This document shows, piece after piece, positions 7,256 to 14,510 of a stretch of DNA of 27,313 bases. Both the position numbers and the translations under genes were made by a program. The notes beneath the pieces are model-generated. The model saw only the letters and a list, made by a program, of their open reading frames with translations, was not told where the DNA came from and did not search any database. Numbering within the stretch: position 1 is the first letter of the stretch; each line of letters begins with the position of its first letter. The DNA is from JAGLTN01 sp023135255 (GTDB taxonomy: Bacteria > Planctomycetota > Phycisphaerae > Sedimentisphaerales > Anaerobacaceae). Where the stretch lies: the NCBI GenBank assembly GCA_030639495.1, contig DAOWCP010000023.1:1-27313 (forward strand). The letters are read 5' to 3'.

Positions 7256-7459
7256 TATACTGATCCCAATTGGATTTTACCGTTTATCCGCGGGCAAATA
7301 TACTAATCCCAATTGAATTTTACCGCTTATCCGCGGGTAACTAACTTAAAAATAACAAGTTACGGCTTTACTCGCGGACATTTACTACCCTGAAGGGTAT
7401 AACTTAAAAATAACAAGTTATGGATTTACTCGCGGGCATTTACTACCCTTAAGGGTATA
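7256..7459 (+). mobile_element. MITE-like element, copy 2, disrupted by copy 3 (nested)
   Basis: The outer element comprises 7258-7300 plus 7402-7457 (43 + 56 = 99 bp) and is flanked by TA at 7256-7257 and 7458-7459. When the inner segment is removed, its two halves rejoin into the same sequence as copy 1 (GGCAAATA then ACTTAAAAAT). It ends in the perfect 14-bp palindrome TACCCTTAAGGGTA. It lies between the GH50 stop and the terminase start. Confidence 0.8.
7301..7399 (+). mobile_element. MITE-like element, copy 3 (99 bp, inserted inside copy 2)
   Basis: A complete copy from TACTAATCCC (7301) to GAAGGGTA (7399). It is inserted in the same orientation within copy 2 and flanked by duplicated TA (7299-7300 and 7400-7401). 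The single TA expected in the uninterrupted copy 2 is present twice, which is the footprint of TA-targeting transposition (as in IS630/Tc1-mariner-type elements). Confidence 0.8.
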
Positions 7460-7489
7460 TCTATGCTGAGATCCGCCTCAGCGATTGTG

Positions 7490-9580
7490 CTATTTTGTCT
7501 TTAGCCTGTAATCGTACATCTTTTCACCAACGCGCCTGCTGGCTTCGATAATCTCAGCATAAGGATTGTCGCAGACATCGATGAATCCTATCTGATAGTT
7601 TTCATCGTCAAATCTGCCCGTTGTCGCTTCGTCTCTGTACTGGAACCAACCCGTACCTACAATGTCCGGATTCCTCAGCGCACCCTCAACATAGTTTTGA
7701 TAAAGCTCTGCTCTATGCTGCTGGTTCCTTGCATATTTGAGCCCTGTATGAAAAAGCCCCCTGTCAAGAGCACCAAAATGAAACTCACCAACGAGGATAG
7801 GCTTATCTGTCGAACCGTCAGGCAAATCATAAGTGGAAATGTCATAATAATAAAAATTATAGCTAACAACATCGCAGTACCTCGATGCCATCCTGGCAAC
7901 ATCATCATTCAAAGCTGAAAACCTGCTGCCGAGATAAAGCTGATTAGGTGCAACCTGCTTGAGCACATGATTTACCGTACCAAAATATTTCTCCGCGACT
8001 TTAAGATAGAAAGCCTTGAGGTCTTCGTCAGCCCTTTTGGCATCAGGAACGTTTGTGCATTTAAGCAGCGCCTTCCAGCTTTTGTGACTTGTGCCCCACT
8101 TTTCGTTAAGCTTTTCTATAGTCTGATATTTCTTCTTAAGGTCATTAACAAAAACGATCTTTGCGGGCTGATCGGCAGGTGAAGCCAGGGTAGACTTTGC
8201 AATGCAGGTGTTGTCACCCCATACAAGCTCATTGTCTACAAAATAACCGATACACCACGGGTCATCTATCGATTTGCCCTTTTCATATTCAAGCCTTCTC
8301 TTTAATGATTTGACAAAAATATCCGCAAACGGATCGGGGAAAGGCCCCCAAGGCCCATCACTTCCTTTTATCGGGTAAAACGCATGGCCGATAGGAATTA
8401 TATAAGGCGTCTTGTCCATTCTGTAAATGCCGGGATCGGACCAGTTGGCGATGGTATTGAGTCCCCAGCTTTTCAATCTGCGGTGGGTCATCTCAGAAAA
8501 TTTACCATACCAGTTATCACCATATTTTCTGTAAAGATTTGCTTTACCAAAATCAAAAGTCCTGAATCGACGTTTTTTATAAAAACCATATATATGCCCT
8601 TTGCCTCGGTCATAAAACTTACCAAGCAAAGAACGTCTTTCGGGCAAATCCTTAAAATATTCTCTCCTGTCGCTTACGCCGGTCTCAGTACCGGGCCAAA
8701 CACAATCTATACCATGTGACCAGAACAGGTGACCTTCGGGGTCTACGAACCACCATTTGCCCTGATATTTTTCAACCCTGAAAAAACCGGTAGCCTTTAG
8801 CTGTGGACCAGTCTTGAAACCTCCATATTTGTTCCTGTCCTTAGGGCCGGGGTAGGCTGTTAATTGCTGCTCTTCTTTTTTGATCTGGTTTTTCATTTCT
8901 TCGATCGAACGTGTTTTACCAGGCCAGTCGTAATGCATAAATTGACCAAACTCATCAATGAAAGGCAGGAAGTTATCACTGCTGATTTTCTCTACCTGCC
9001 CACCAACTCGAATATTACTTATCTCATAAGCTGTGTCAAATTGAGGGCGGAAATCGTAGAAGATTATCTTCGTGACATTTTTTGTATCCACCTTGCTTGG
9101 CTCACCCGGATATCTTCTCATACCTTTTAATTCTATAGGATTAGAAGAGAAAACCCATCTTGTCGGGTAGAGTCTGATTGTTGCTGTGCCGCTCGAATTC
9201 GGACTAAGGCAAAGCGGGTGCTCGTGCTCCCTGTCATTGGGTTCATTGGAAGTGGGGTCTTCAACGCGGAAAAATACCCGCATCTCTTTATCGAGCAGAT
9301 TTTTTACATCTACCTCGATGTATTCGTATTCTGAAAGATCCCATTTACCGTCAGGACTGGTCAAAGTAATACTGGGGTGCTCGACATTACTGCCCGATTC
9401 GACTTTTATCTTGTCGCCGTCAATTATCCGGGCTTTGACGTCTTCAACCTGCAATAGCTTAGAATCATATTTCGACAGATCAATGAGCTGTTTATCTTCA
9501 GCTTTCAATGACGAATTTGAAAATACCACAAAACCTAAAACTGCCGCTAAGTAAACTTTGAGCCATGTTGCTTTGGCCAT
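7490..9580 (-). CDS. GH50-type beta-agarase-like glycoside hydrolase
   Basis: 696 aa from the chosen start. A signal peptide covers about residues 1-27 (ending FSNSSLKA). An N-terminal beta-rich, CBM-like region (about 45-190) is followed by a TIM-barrel catalytic domain beginning GKWWFVDPEGHLFWSHGIDCV-like (about 270-290; the stretch WWFVDPEGHLFWSHG is diagnostic by eye). The GH50 acid/base is Glu451 in FVDNELVWG and the nucleophile is Glu599 in VGEFHFGALDRG. GH50 enzymes cleave beta-1,4 bonds of agarose, usually releasing neoagaro-oligosaccharides; related substrates such as porphyran cannot be excluded. Start: AGGAG lies 8 bases before the ATG at 9580. An upstream in-frame ATG at 9670 lacks such a site and would add 30 residues before the signal peptide, partly encoded by a MITE fragment. 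Confidence 0.85.
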   Translation of the reverse strand: MAKATWLKVYLAAVLGFVVFSNSSLKAEDKQLIDLSKYDSKLLQVEDVKARIIDGDKIKVESGSNVEHPSITLTSPDGKWDLSEYEYIEVDVKNLLDKEMRVFFRVEDPTSNEPNDREHEHPLCLSPNSSGTATIRLYPTRWVFSSNPIELKGMRRYPGEPSKVDTKNVTKIIFYDFRPQFDTAYEISNIRVGGQVEKISSDNFLPFIDEFGQFMHYDWPGKTRSIEEMKNQIKKEEQQLTAYPGPKDRNKYGGFKTGPQLKATGFFRVEKYQGKWWFVDPEGHLFWSHGIDCVWPGTETGVSDRREYFKDLPERRSLLGKFYDRGKGHIYGFYKKRRFRTFDFGKANLYRKYGDNWYGKFSEMTHRRLKSWGLNTIANWSDPGIYRMDKTPYIIPIGHAFYPIKGSDGPWGPFPDPFADIFVKSLKRRLEYEKGKSIDDPWCIGYFVDNELVWGDNTCIAKSTLASPADQPAKIVFVNDLKKKYQTIEKLNEKWGTSHKSWKALLKCTNVPDAKRADEDLKAFYLKVAEKYFGTVNHVLKQVAPNQLYLGSRFSALNDDVARMASRYCDVVSYNFYYYDISTYDLPDGSTDKPILVGEFHFGALDRGLFHTGLKYARNQQHRAELYQNYVEGALRNPDIVGTGWFQYRDEATTGRFDDENYQIGFIDVCDNPYAEIIEASRRVGEKMYDYRLKTK

Positions 9581-9597
9581 GTAAAAATCTCCTATCA

Positions 9598-9632
9598 TAC
9601 TGATTCTAATTGAATTTTCGCTATATCGCGGC
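9598..9632 (+). repeat. MITE fragment in the agarase-like gene leader
   Basis: TACTGATTCTAATTG followed by AATTTTCGCTATATCGCGGC. The first part matches the left end of copies 1-3; the second matches the longer variant at 24903-25022. The right half is missing. It ends 5 bp upstream of the Shine-Dalgarno sequence of the agarase-like gene, so it lies in that gene's leader. Confidence 0.6.
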
Positions 9633-9928
9633 CTGATACCATTACCACAGCCGCATTTTCCAGCTGTCACAGCCAGACGATTTCTTCACAACTATACCTT
9701 TAACCCTTAAATACTTAAAAAAAACGCATTTGTTCATAAATTGGTTCAACAATTCTTATTTTTATATTTCTGTCGCAAAAAGATGGATGTTCACCGCGAA
9801 AACTCCCTTCGCATCCTTTTTTTTATTCGTATCTTTAAATTTCTTCAAGGCAAAACCAAAGCTGAAATACTAAAAATGGTGATTTTATAAGACCCAAAAA
9901 GTATCCGAAAAATAATGTTACCCTCTTT
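9633..9928. other. Gene-free intergenic stretch
   Basis: About 300 bp of A/T-rich sequence between the agarase-like gene leader and the promoter at 9929. It should hold the agarase-like gene promoter (minus strand), but I see only weak candidates, such as TATAGT at about 9693-9698 read on the minus strand. Confidence 0.4.
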
Positions 9929-9957
9929 TTGGCACCTTATGTTTTATGGGTTATACT
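9929..9957 (+). promoter_or_regulatory. Strong promoter for candidate small RNA 3
   Basis: TTGGCA (9929-9934), a 17-bp spacer and TATACT (9952-9957): one mismatch from consensus in each hexamer and optimal spacing. The predicted start is about 9964. Confidence 0.75.
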
Positions 9958-9963
9958 TTAGAT

Positions 9964-10061
9964 TAAATAAGCAGATCACGGAGGGTTGAAGCTATAGGCC
10001 GTACAAGGGAGGCCGCTCGATAAACCAAACTAATTGATAAAGTTCGGCGCCTCCCTTTTTT
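9964..10061 (+). ncRNA. Candidate small RNA 3
   Basis: A short transcript of about 98 nt is predicted between the promoter at 9929-9957 and a hairpin terminator ending in six T at 10056-10061. There is no start codon with a ribosome binding site and no useful frame. GGAGGGUU near the 5' end and the CCUCCC of the terminator arm could also pair with each other, giving alternative folds. GGCC at 9997-10000 and at 10011-10014 are self-complementary. It lies convergent to the rubrerythrin-like gene, ending 11 bp from its stop. I do not recognise the family. Confidence 0.55.
10005..10061 (+). terminator. Intrinsic terminator of small RNA 3
   Basis: Perfect 9-bp stem AAGGGAGGC (10005-10013) with GCCTCCCTT (10049-10057), then a T run to 10061. 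The 35-base loop is long but can fold further (GCG/CGC inner pairing). Confidence 0.7.
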
Positions 10062-10072
10062 ACTCTGTATTT

Positions 10073-10546
10073 CTAATTGTCGTTTCCAAGAGCCTCTGTC
10101 AAAATAGAAATGTGCTTCATCTCTTCCCCAATAATATCGTTTATAATTTCTTTATCTTCATGTGTGCCGACAAAATCTTTCAACCCGACATAAAAAACTA
10201 TAGTATCCTTTTCCTTTTGGAGCGCCTGCCTTATCACATCTTCCCTGCTGTCCATGCCGCTAAGCTGTCGGTGAGGGGTTGCCCAGAGCGAAAATGTACT
10301 CAAAGCCGCTACCGCTTTATATTCCTCGGTTCCGGGTCCCAGCTTTGGGTGCTGCTGCGTAACTTTTTCACGCATTTGGGCAAAAACCTTTTTGTGCTGA
10401 ATTTCCCATTGTGCCAGTCTTGTAAAAATCTTACTGACATCCTCCTCCTCGAATAACTTTGCCGCATCGTCATAAAACTTTGCGCCGTCCTGCTCGATAG
10501 TTTCCGCAATTTTAAAAACATCTACCGCGTTAAATATGCTATCCAT
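10073..10546 (-). CDS. Rubrerythrin-like ferritin-family diiron protein
   Basis: 157 aa, four-helix ferritin-like domain. Likely metal ligands are Glu18 in AETIEQDGAKFY, Glu48 and His51 (WEIQH), Glu112 (QKEKDTIVFY) and Glu142 and His145 (EEMKH). These form two ExxH motifs plus two single glutamates, as in erythrin/rubrerythrin diiron sites. There is no C-terminal rubredoxin CxxC pair, so this is the short form without that domain. Family members reduce peroxide or store and handle iron in anaerobes and microaerophiles; which role applies here is not visible. Start: AAGGAG lies 8 bases before the ATG. It probably has its own promoter in the 82-bp gap after the propeller-dockerin gene. Confidence 0.85.
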   Translation of the reverse strand: MDSIFNAVDVFKIAETIEQDGAKFYDDAAKLFEEEDVSKIFTRLAQWEIQHKKVFAQMREKVTQQHPKLGPGTEEYKAVAALSTFSLWATPHRQLSGMDSREDVIRQALQKEKDTIVFYVGLKDFVGTHEDKEIINDIIGEEMKHISILTEALGNDN

Positions 10547-10587
10547 TTTTTATACTCCTTATGAAAGATTGATCCCAGGATTAACAT

Positions 10588-10616
10588 ATTGTCGCGCAAG
10601 AACAGCTTTTGGTCAA
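10588..10616 (-). promoter_or_regulatory. Probable promoter for the rubrerythrin-like gene
   Basis: On the minus strand: TTGACC (10616-10611), a 17-bp spacer and GACAAT (10593-10588). The leader would be about 35 bases. Confidence 0.45.
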
Positions 10617-10628
10617 TAACTTAATTTC

Positions 10629-11753
10629 TTACCAGTAAAGATTATTTTCCAACCAATGCTGCGACATTTCAGCAAAATCATAAAAATCAACTTCGCAATC
10701 GCCGTTGACATCACCTGGTTGGCTATAAAGGCAATCAGCGATAATCTCTCCATCGAGGATAACGGCATAAATATTATCTACACTACCCCTGCTGTCCTGC
10801 CAGACTACGATTCTTCCGCTGATGGCGGGGTTTATCTGGTCTGCGGAGTTTGTTGTTATTTGAAATTCCTCTGCGGTAACGAGATTGTAGCCGAAAATAT
10901 CCCAGTTGCCGTTTCTGTTATCCTGCCAGACTATCAGATTGCCGTCGATATCGGGATTTCTACAATCCCAGATGCCTATGCAGATATCGATTTCTTTGAT
11001 GTTTTGTTTTTCTGATATGTCAGCGGCATAGATGCACCAGTCGCCCCAGAAGTCATCTTCCCATACGACTATGTTCTCACTTATCGCAGGTTTTTGCTGC
11101 TGATAGTCTATTGTGCTAATTCCAAATTCCGTGACCTTATCTCGCTGCCAGATATCTGAGCCATAGATATCAAAGCTGCCGAAAAAAATATCCTGCCAGA
11201 CTACGGTGTTCCTGTATATTGCCGGCGACATCTGGTTCTGCTCTACGATGCTTATCTCAAATTCTACAGGGAAGTAAATATCGGTAATGTCGCTGCCGTA
11301 AATATCAAAGTCACCCTCGTCTCCATCCTGCCAGACAACAATGTTACCACTGATAGCTGGGAATTGTTCATTAAAATACGTTTCTGATACCACAAAGATA
11401 CTCGGCTCGGAAAAGCTGCTTATATCCGCTCCGTAAATATCAAAGTCGGTATCAACATAATCCTGCCAGACTATTTTGTTTCCATAAACAGCAGGGTTGT
11501 TCTGGTCATTATCAAAGTCGGCTACGGTGACTTGCTGGATATTACCCAGGTCATCTATATCAGCAGCGTAAATGTCGAAGTCACCGCTTACTAATTGCTG
11601 CCAGACTATTACTGTGCCGAAGATATCGGGCTTCTGCTGGGATTGGGCGTTGTTAGATAAGACCGCAAATTCGTCCCAGCAGTGGCCCGTTGTTGCTGTT
11701 AAAACCAACATTAAAAACATGAAGGTTATCTGTAATCTTTTCAAAAACCTCAT
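10629..11753 (-). CDS. Exported seven-repeat beta-propeller protein with C-terminal dockerin-like repeat
   Basis: 374 aa from the chosen start: a signal peptide (about 1-26, ending TTGHC), then seven repeats of about 40 residues with the pattern PAI-x-GN-x-VVWQD...DFDIYGADI. The seven are at IVWQQ, IVWQD, VVWQD, VVWQD, VVWED, IVWQD and VVWQD. Seven blades fit a closed TolB-like propeller. The end, GDVNGDCEVDFYDF, is a dockerin-type calcium loop followed by MSQHWL. The protein is presumably secreted or surface-bound; the ligand is unknown. Start: AAGGAG lies 9 bases before the ATG at 11753. An in-frame ATG at 11813 would overlap the upstream gene and put 20 charged residues before the signal peptide. 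The gap to the upstream stop is 31 bp, so it may be co-transcribed with the TPR protein. Confidence 0.8.
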   Translation of the reverse strand: MRFLKRLQITFMFLMLVLTATTGHCWDEFAVLSNNAQSQQKPDIFGTVIVWQQLVSGDFDIYAADIDDLGNIQQVTVADFDNDQNNPAVYGNKIVWQDYVDTDFDIYGADISSFSEPSIFVVSETYFNEQFPAISGNIVVWQDGDEGDFDIYGSDITDIYFPVEFEISIVEQNQMSPAIYRNTVVWQDIFFGSFDIYGSDIWQRDKVTEFGISTIDYQQQKPAISENIVVWEDDFWGDWCIYAADISEKQNIKEIDICIGIWDCRNPDIDGNLIVWQDNRNGNWDIFGYNLVTAEEFQITTNSADQINPAISGRIVVWQDSRGSVDNIYAVILDGEIIADCLYSQPGDVNGDCEVDFYDFAEMSQHWLENNLYW

Positions 11754-11784
11754 TTTTCTACTCTCCTTTTTATCCTTTGGTGTT

Positions 11785-13770
11785 TTAGTTTTCCTGGCTT
11801 TGAACTCTTTCAATAAGTCTCAGCAGTTTATCGACAGTAGGCTTGTTCTCTGATGCGCCGGCTGCCCTTTGGAGGTGCGCAATAGCATCATCAAGCTGAC
11901 CGATACCAACCAGGTGATAGCCGAGGAGCAGCTGCAAGTCGGTATCAAACCCGCGTGAATCAACTTTTGTGCCGAGAGAGTCTATTTGCTGTGTGAGGGT
12001 TTCTTCATCAGGATATAGGCCTCGAGGATAGAACATATCTTCCTTATCTGCGGGCAGATTTTCAAAAGCTGTTCTCAGTGCCTGCGCTGCTGACACATAT
12101 TGACCGTCAGCGAAAAGTGCCTGGCTGTAAGCGAAGGGCAGTACGATATCATCGCCTGCGATACGCATAGCATCTGCAAAGAGGTTTGCCGCCCTGTCGT
12201 ATGAGCCTTCTTCAAATGCTTTTACAGCGGCGTTAAATAACTCGTCAGCGCGACTTTCAGGGTCGGGCTCAGCCTCTGTTGCCCGGAGCTGCTGCTGTGC
12301 ACTATTTAGCTGTGAACTGTCGAGAACCGCTCCTGAAGTTTCACCACTGTCGCCATAATAGTAGTTGTAAGTGTAGTAATTGCTCGTGGTGTTATTGCTG
12401 TTGAGACCGCTGGAGTTTATTTCATACACCTCGGGGTAATAGCCGTACCACCTGTAAGGATGATATCCGTACTGGTAATAGCGTGCGTATCTGTAATGGC
12501 TTGGCCACCAGCCGCCGACACTGACGAAGACATACTTGCGGTGATAACGCGGATAAACATATCCGAAGCTAAGGCTTAATCCGGGTGATTCGTAAACGAT
12601 GGCAAAACGATTGCTCGGCCAATATCCGAAAAGCCTGAAGTCCCAATAGTTGTGACGCCTTCGATAGCTGTAATAATCCCTGTAGCAATACTCTCTGCCT
12701 CTGTAGTCATGTCTTACCACAGGGGAGAAATTATAATTGGCTGCCTTGTTGACACGGATCGGTTTTACACGATTGTTCTTGCGGATTCTTGGTGTATTTT
12801 TTGCACCTCTACCGGCAGTCGATCTCACAACGCCTCTTCTTTTTGAGCCAACCTGTTTGCTCGGCCTTGCAAGGCTTGTCTTCGATCTGGATGAAGTGCT
12901 TTTTTTGGCGCTTCTGTCAAAACCCGTTCTGATTTTGGACTTAACCGCTCTGTCGGTTGACTTGACACGGCGAGTCCTGTCTGAATCAACGATCGCAGAA
13001 GTTGTACCGGATTTTCTTGTCCTTAAACCAGGAGTTGTCTTAGCAGATCTGCTTCTGATCGGTTCAACAATCGTCGTTCTGCCTGTGGTTCTGTTGGTTA
13101 CACTCCATCGGGGTGAACTGGTAGAACGGCTTTTGGTAATCCTGGTTGAATTACTTCTGCTCAATCGACTATTCGTTGTTCGTGTTCTGTTGCTTGAGCT
13201 AATTACAGACCTCGATGAAGTTGGGGCTTTAGATGATCTTGCAGTCAGACTTCGCCTGCTTGATGAAACCAAAGGTGTTGACACAGTTACACTTCTTCGC
13301 ACCCTCGTCGGGATAGTCCGGGTGGTTGATCTGGTCTTAGATTGTAATGATGAAGTACCTCTTTGGTTTATCGACGGAGCCTGTGTTCTTCGTGATGTGG
13401 GCCTCGAAGTTTTTACAGACCGGTTGGTCCTGGTAGGAACAGTTGTTCTGATTGACCTGGTTGGTCTTGTTGTTCTGGCACTTGTTCTAAGGCTTGTGCT
13501 GCTATTCATCACCGGTCTTGAAGTCTGCTTTGACGATGTCGTCCTGGAAGATCTGCTTCTGACAGAAGGTGCACTTTGTCTGGTTGGGGCCTTGGTAGTA
13601 GTCCTCGAAGGAGAACTGGCTACTTTAGCGGGAGCAGAGCTGGCAGATTTGCTGCTTCGATTTGCGGATTTGGATGATCTTTGCCCTTTGGCGAAACATG
13701 GAGCCAAAAGCAGACTTAAAATCAATCCCCCTAACACAATACTGATTTTAATATTCCTTAATGCTAACAT
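11785..13770 (-). CDS. Exported Ser/Thr/Arg-rich, Tyr-rich, TPR-containing protein
   Basis: 661 aa in three parts. Residues 1-28 are a signal peptide (LILSLLLAPCFAKG). Residues 30-345 are low complexity, almost wholly Ser, Thr, Arg, Lys and Pro, strongly basic and probably disordered. Residues 346-475 are extremely rich in Tyr, Trp, Arg and His (YCYRDYYSYRRRHNYWDF, then WWPSHYRYARYYQYGYHPYRWYGYY). Residues 505-655 are helical TPR-like repeats (AAVKAFEEGSYDRAANLFADA, LLLGYHLVGIGQLDDAIAHL). The basic segment may bind a polyanion such as DNA or an acidic polysaccharide; that is inference. Start: AAAGGAG lies 7 bases before the ATG. Two dyads lie just upstream and a MarR gene precedes it on the same strand. 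Confidence 0.75.
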   Translation of the reverse strand: MLALRNIKISIVLGGLILSLLLAPCFAKGQRSSKSANRSSKSASSAPAKVASSPSRTTTKAPTRQSAPSVRSRSSRTTSSKQTSRPVMNSSTSLRTSARTTRPTRSIRTTVPTRTNRSVKTSRPTSRRTQAPSINQRGTSSLQSKTRSTTRTIPTRVRRSVTVSTPLVSSSRRSLTARSSKAPTSSRSVISSSNRTRTTNSRLSRSNSTRITKSRSTSSPRWSVTNRTTGRTTIVEPIRSRSAKTTPGLRTRKSGTTSAIVDSDRTRRVKSTDRAVKSKIRTGFDRSAKKSTSSRSKTSLARPSKQVGSKRRGVVRSTAGRGAKNTPRIRKNNRVKPIRVNKAANYNFSPVVRHDYRGREYCYRDYYSYRRRHNYWDFRLFGYWPSNRFAIVYESPGLSLSFGYVYPRYHRKYVFVSVGGWWPSHYRYARYYQYGYHPYRWYGYYPEVYEINSSGLNSNNTTSNYYTYNYYYGDSGETSGAVLDSSQLNSAQQQLRATEAEPDPESRADELFNAAVKAFEEGSYDRAANLFADAMRIAGDDIVLPFAYSQALFADGQYVSAAQALRTAFENLPADKEDMFYPRGLYPDEETLTQQIDSLGTKVDSRGFDTDLQLLLGYHLVGIGQLDDAIAHLQRAAGASENKPTVDKLLRLIERVQSQEN

Positions 13771-13813
13771 GATAAATCTCCTTTCTGCGACAAACTTTCT
13801 TGCCGCCTTTCTA

Positions 13814-13833
13814 CAGTCATAAACTTACGACTG
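13814..13833. promoter_or_regulatory. 20-bp dyad, candidate operator
   Basis: CAGTCATAA...TTACGACTG: arms of 9 bases with one mismatch around a 2-base centre. It lies about 45 bp upstream of the start of the Ser/Thr/Arg-rich gene, close to a TATAAA (13838-13843, minus strand) and just inside the expected transcript. The size suits a MarR-family site. Confidence 0.45.
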
Positions 13834-13856
13834 CTCCTTTATAGATTTATACGTAG

Positions 13857-13870
13857 CTCTAAGCTTAGAG
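13857..13870. promoter_or_regulatory. Perfect 14-bp palindrome, candidate operator
   Basis: CTCTAAGCTTAGAG is perfectly self-complementary. It is centred between possible -35 and -10 positions of the Ser/Thr/Arg-rich gene (TATAAA at 13846-13851, minus strand) and lies 17 bp beyond the MarR stop. Confidence 0.45.
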
Positions 13871-13887
13871 TTTTAATTCTTTATTGC

Positions 13888-14349
13888 TTACGATGGCATA
13901 TTCTTAAGTTGTTTATCTAAAAATGCAACTCCCCTCAAAAAAATCCGTAGCAGAACATCTTTTTCTTCCTGGGTTGCATTTATCGCATCAAAAAACATCT
14001 GGAACCTTTTTGCACGCTGAGAATTTAATACTTCCATCGCTTTTCTGCCCTTTTCAGCCAAATCAACCATAGTAACACGCTGGTTATCCGGGCAGATGGT
14101 TTTACTCACAAGTTTCTTCTTCCAAAGTTTCGTAATCGTAGTCGAGATCGTGCTGCCGCTGCCTTTTGGTGCCAAACTTGTAATCTCTGAAACCGTCATA
14201 GCCCCTTTTGTATCCAACAAAGAAAGTATAATGCTGTCTCTTTCAGAAATATCTGTTGAGGGCTGAGATTCTTCCTGGATGGTTTTTAAAAGCATCATCC
14301 TCAAATTAAATTCCAAAAGCACTTTTGTAAGATCAGTTCCCATTTTCAT
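13888..14349 (-). CDS. MarR-family transcriptional regulator
   Basis: 153 aa with the usual MarR layout: an N-terminal dimerisation helix (5-25), a winged helix at about 36-98 with recognition helix region SGSTISTTITKLWKKKLV (64-81), and a beta wing with the typical D-x-x-R pair (DNQRV, 88-92) followed by LAEKGRKAM. The C-terminal helices complete the dimer. It binds DNA as a dimer and usually represses its own operon or a neighbour; the ligand is unknown. Start: AAGGA gives better spacing to the ATG at 14343 (third codon) than to 14349, so the true start may be two codons later. The next gene downstream on the same strand, 117 bp away, has two dyads in its upstream region and is the obvious candidate target. 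Confidence 0.85.
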   Translation of the reverse strand: MKMGTDLTKVLLEFNLRMMLLKTIQEESQPSTDISERDSIILSLLDTKGAMTVSEITSLAPKGSGSTISTTITKLWKKKLVSKTICPDNQRVTMVDLAEKGRKAMEVLNSQRAKRFQMFFDAINATQEEKDVLLRIFLRGVAFLDKQLKNMPS

Positions 14350-14383
14350 TTTCCTTATTTCACAGAGCCTATTACTATATACA

Positions 14384-14413
14384 GTTTTACATCATGAACA
14401 GTTCTCTTGTCAA
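14384..14413 (-). promoter_or_regulatory. Promoter for the MarR gene
   Basis: On the minus strand: perfect TTGACA (14413-14408), an 18-bp spacer and TAAAAC (14389-14384). The leader is about 30 bases. Confidence 0.5.
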
Positions 14414-14510
14414 ACGTTTTTTTTAAAAAATATTTCTAAAATAGAAGTATTTAGGGGTTAAATGAGGCTAAGTTGTTTTATAGCAGGGAATTAGGTTGTT
14501 GTAAATTTTT

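Noticed and set aside
7256..7459. TTATCCGCG motifs as DnaA boxes of a replication origin
   Set aside because: They differ from TTATCCACA at two consecutive positions and belong to a mobile repeat found at several places; no AT-rich unwinding region with further boxes is associated.
9581..9670. Longer start of the agarase-like gene at 9670
   Set aside because: It would put 30 polar residues, partly encoded by a MITE fragment, before the signal peptide, and lacks the AGGAG present before 9580.
10034..10456. 140-codon plus-strand frame opposite the rubrerythrin-like gene
   Set aside because: Antisense shadow; it starts within the terminator hairpin of small RNA 3 and lacks a ribosome binding site, while the minus-strand frame has all ferritin-like ligands.
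12737..13822. 361-codon plus-strand frame with a hydrophobic Leu/Val-rich translation
   Set aside because: It is the reverse complement of the Ser/Thr/Arg-rich gene, whose biased codons suppress stops on the other strand. No ribosome binding site; the minus-strand gene has a signal peptide, TPRs and a good start.
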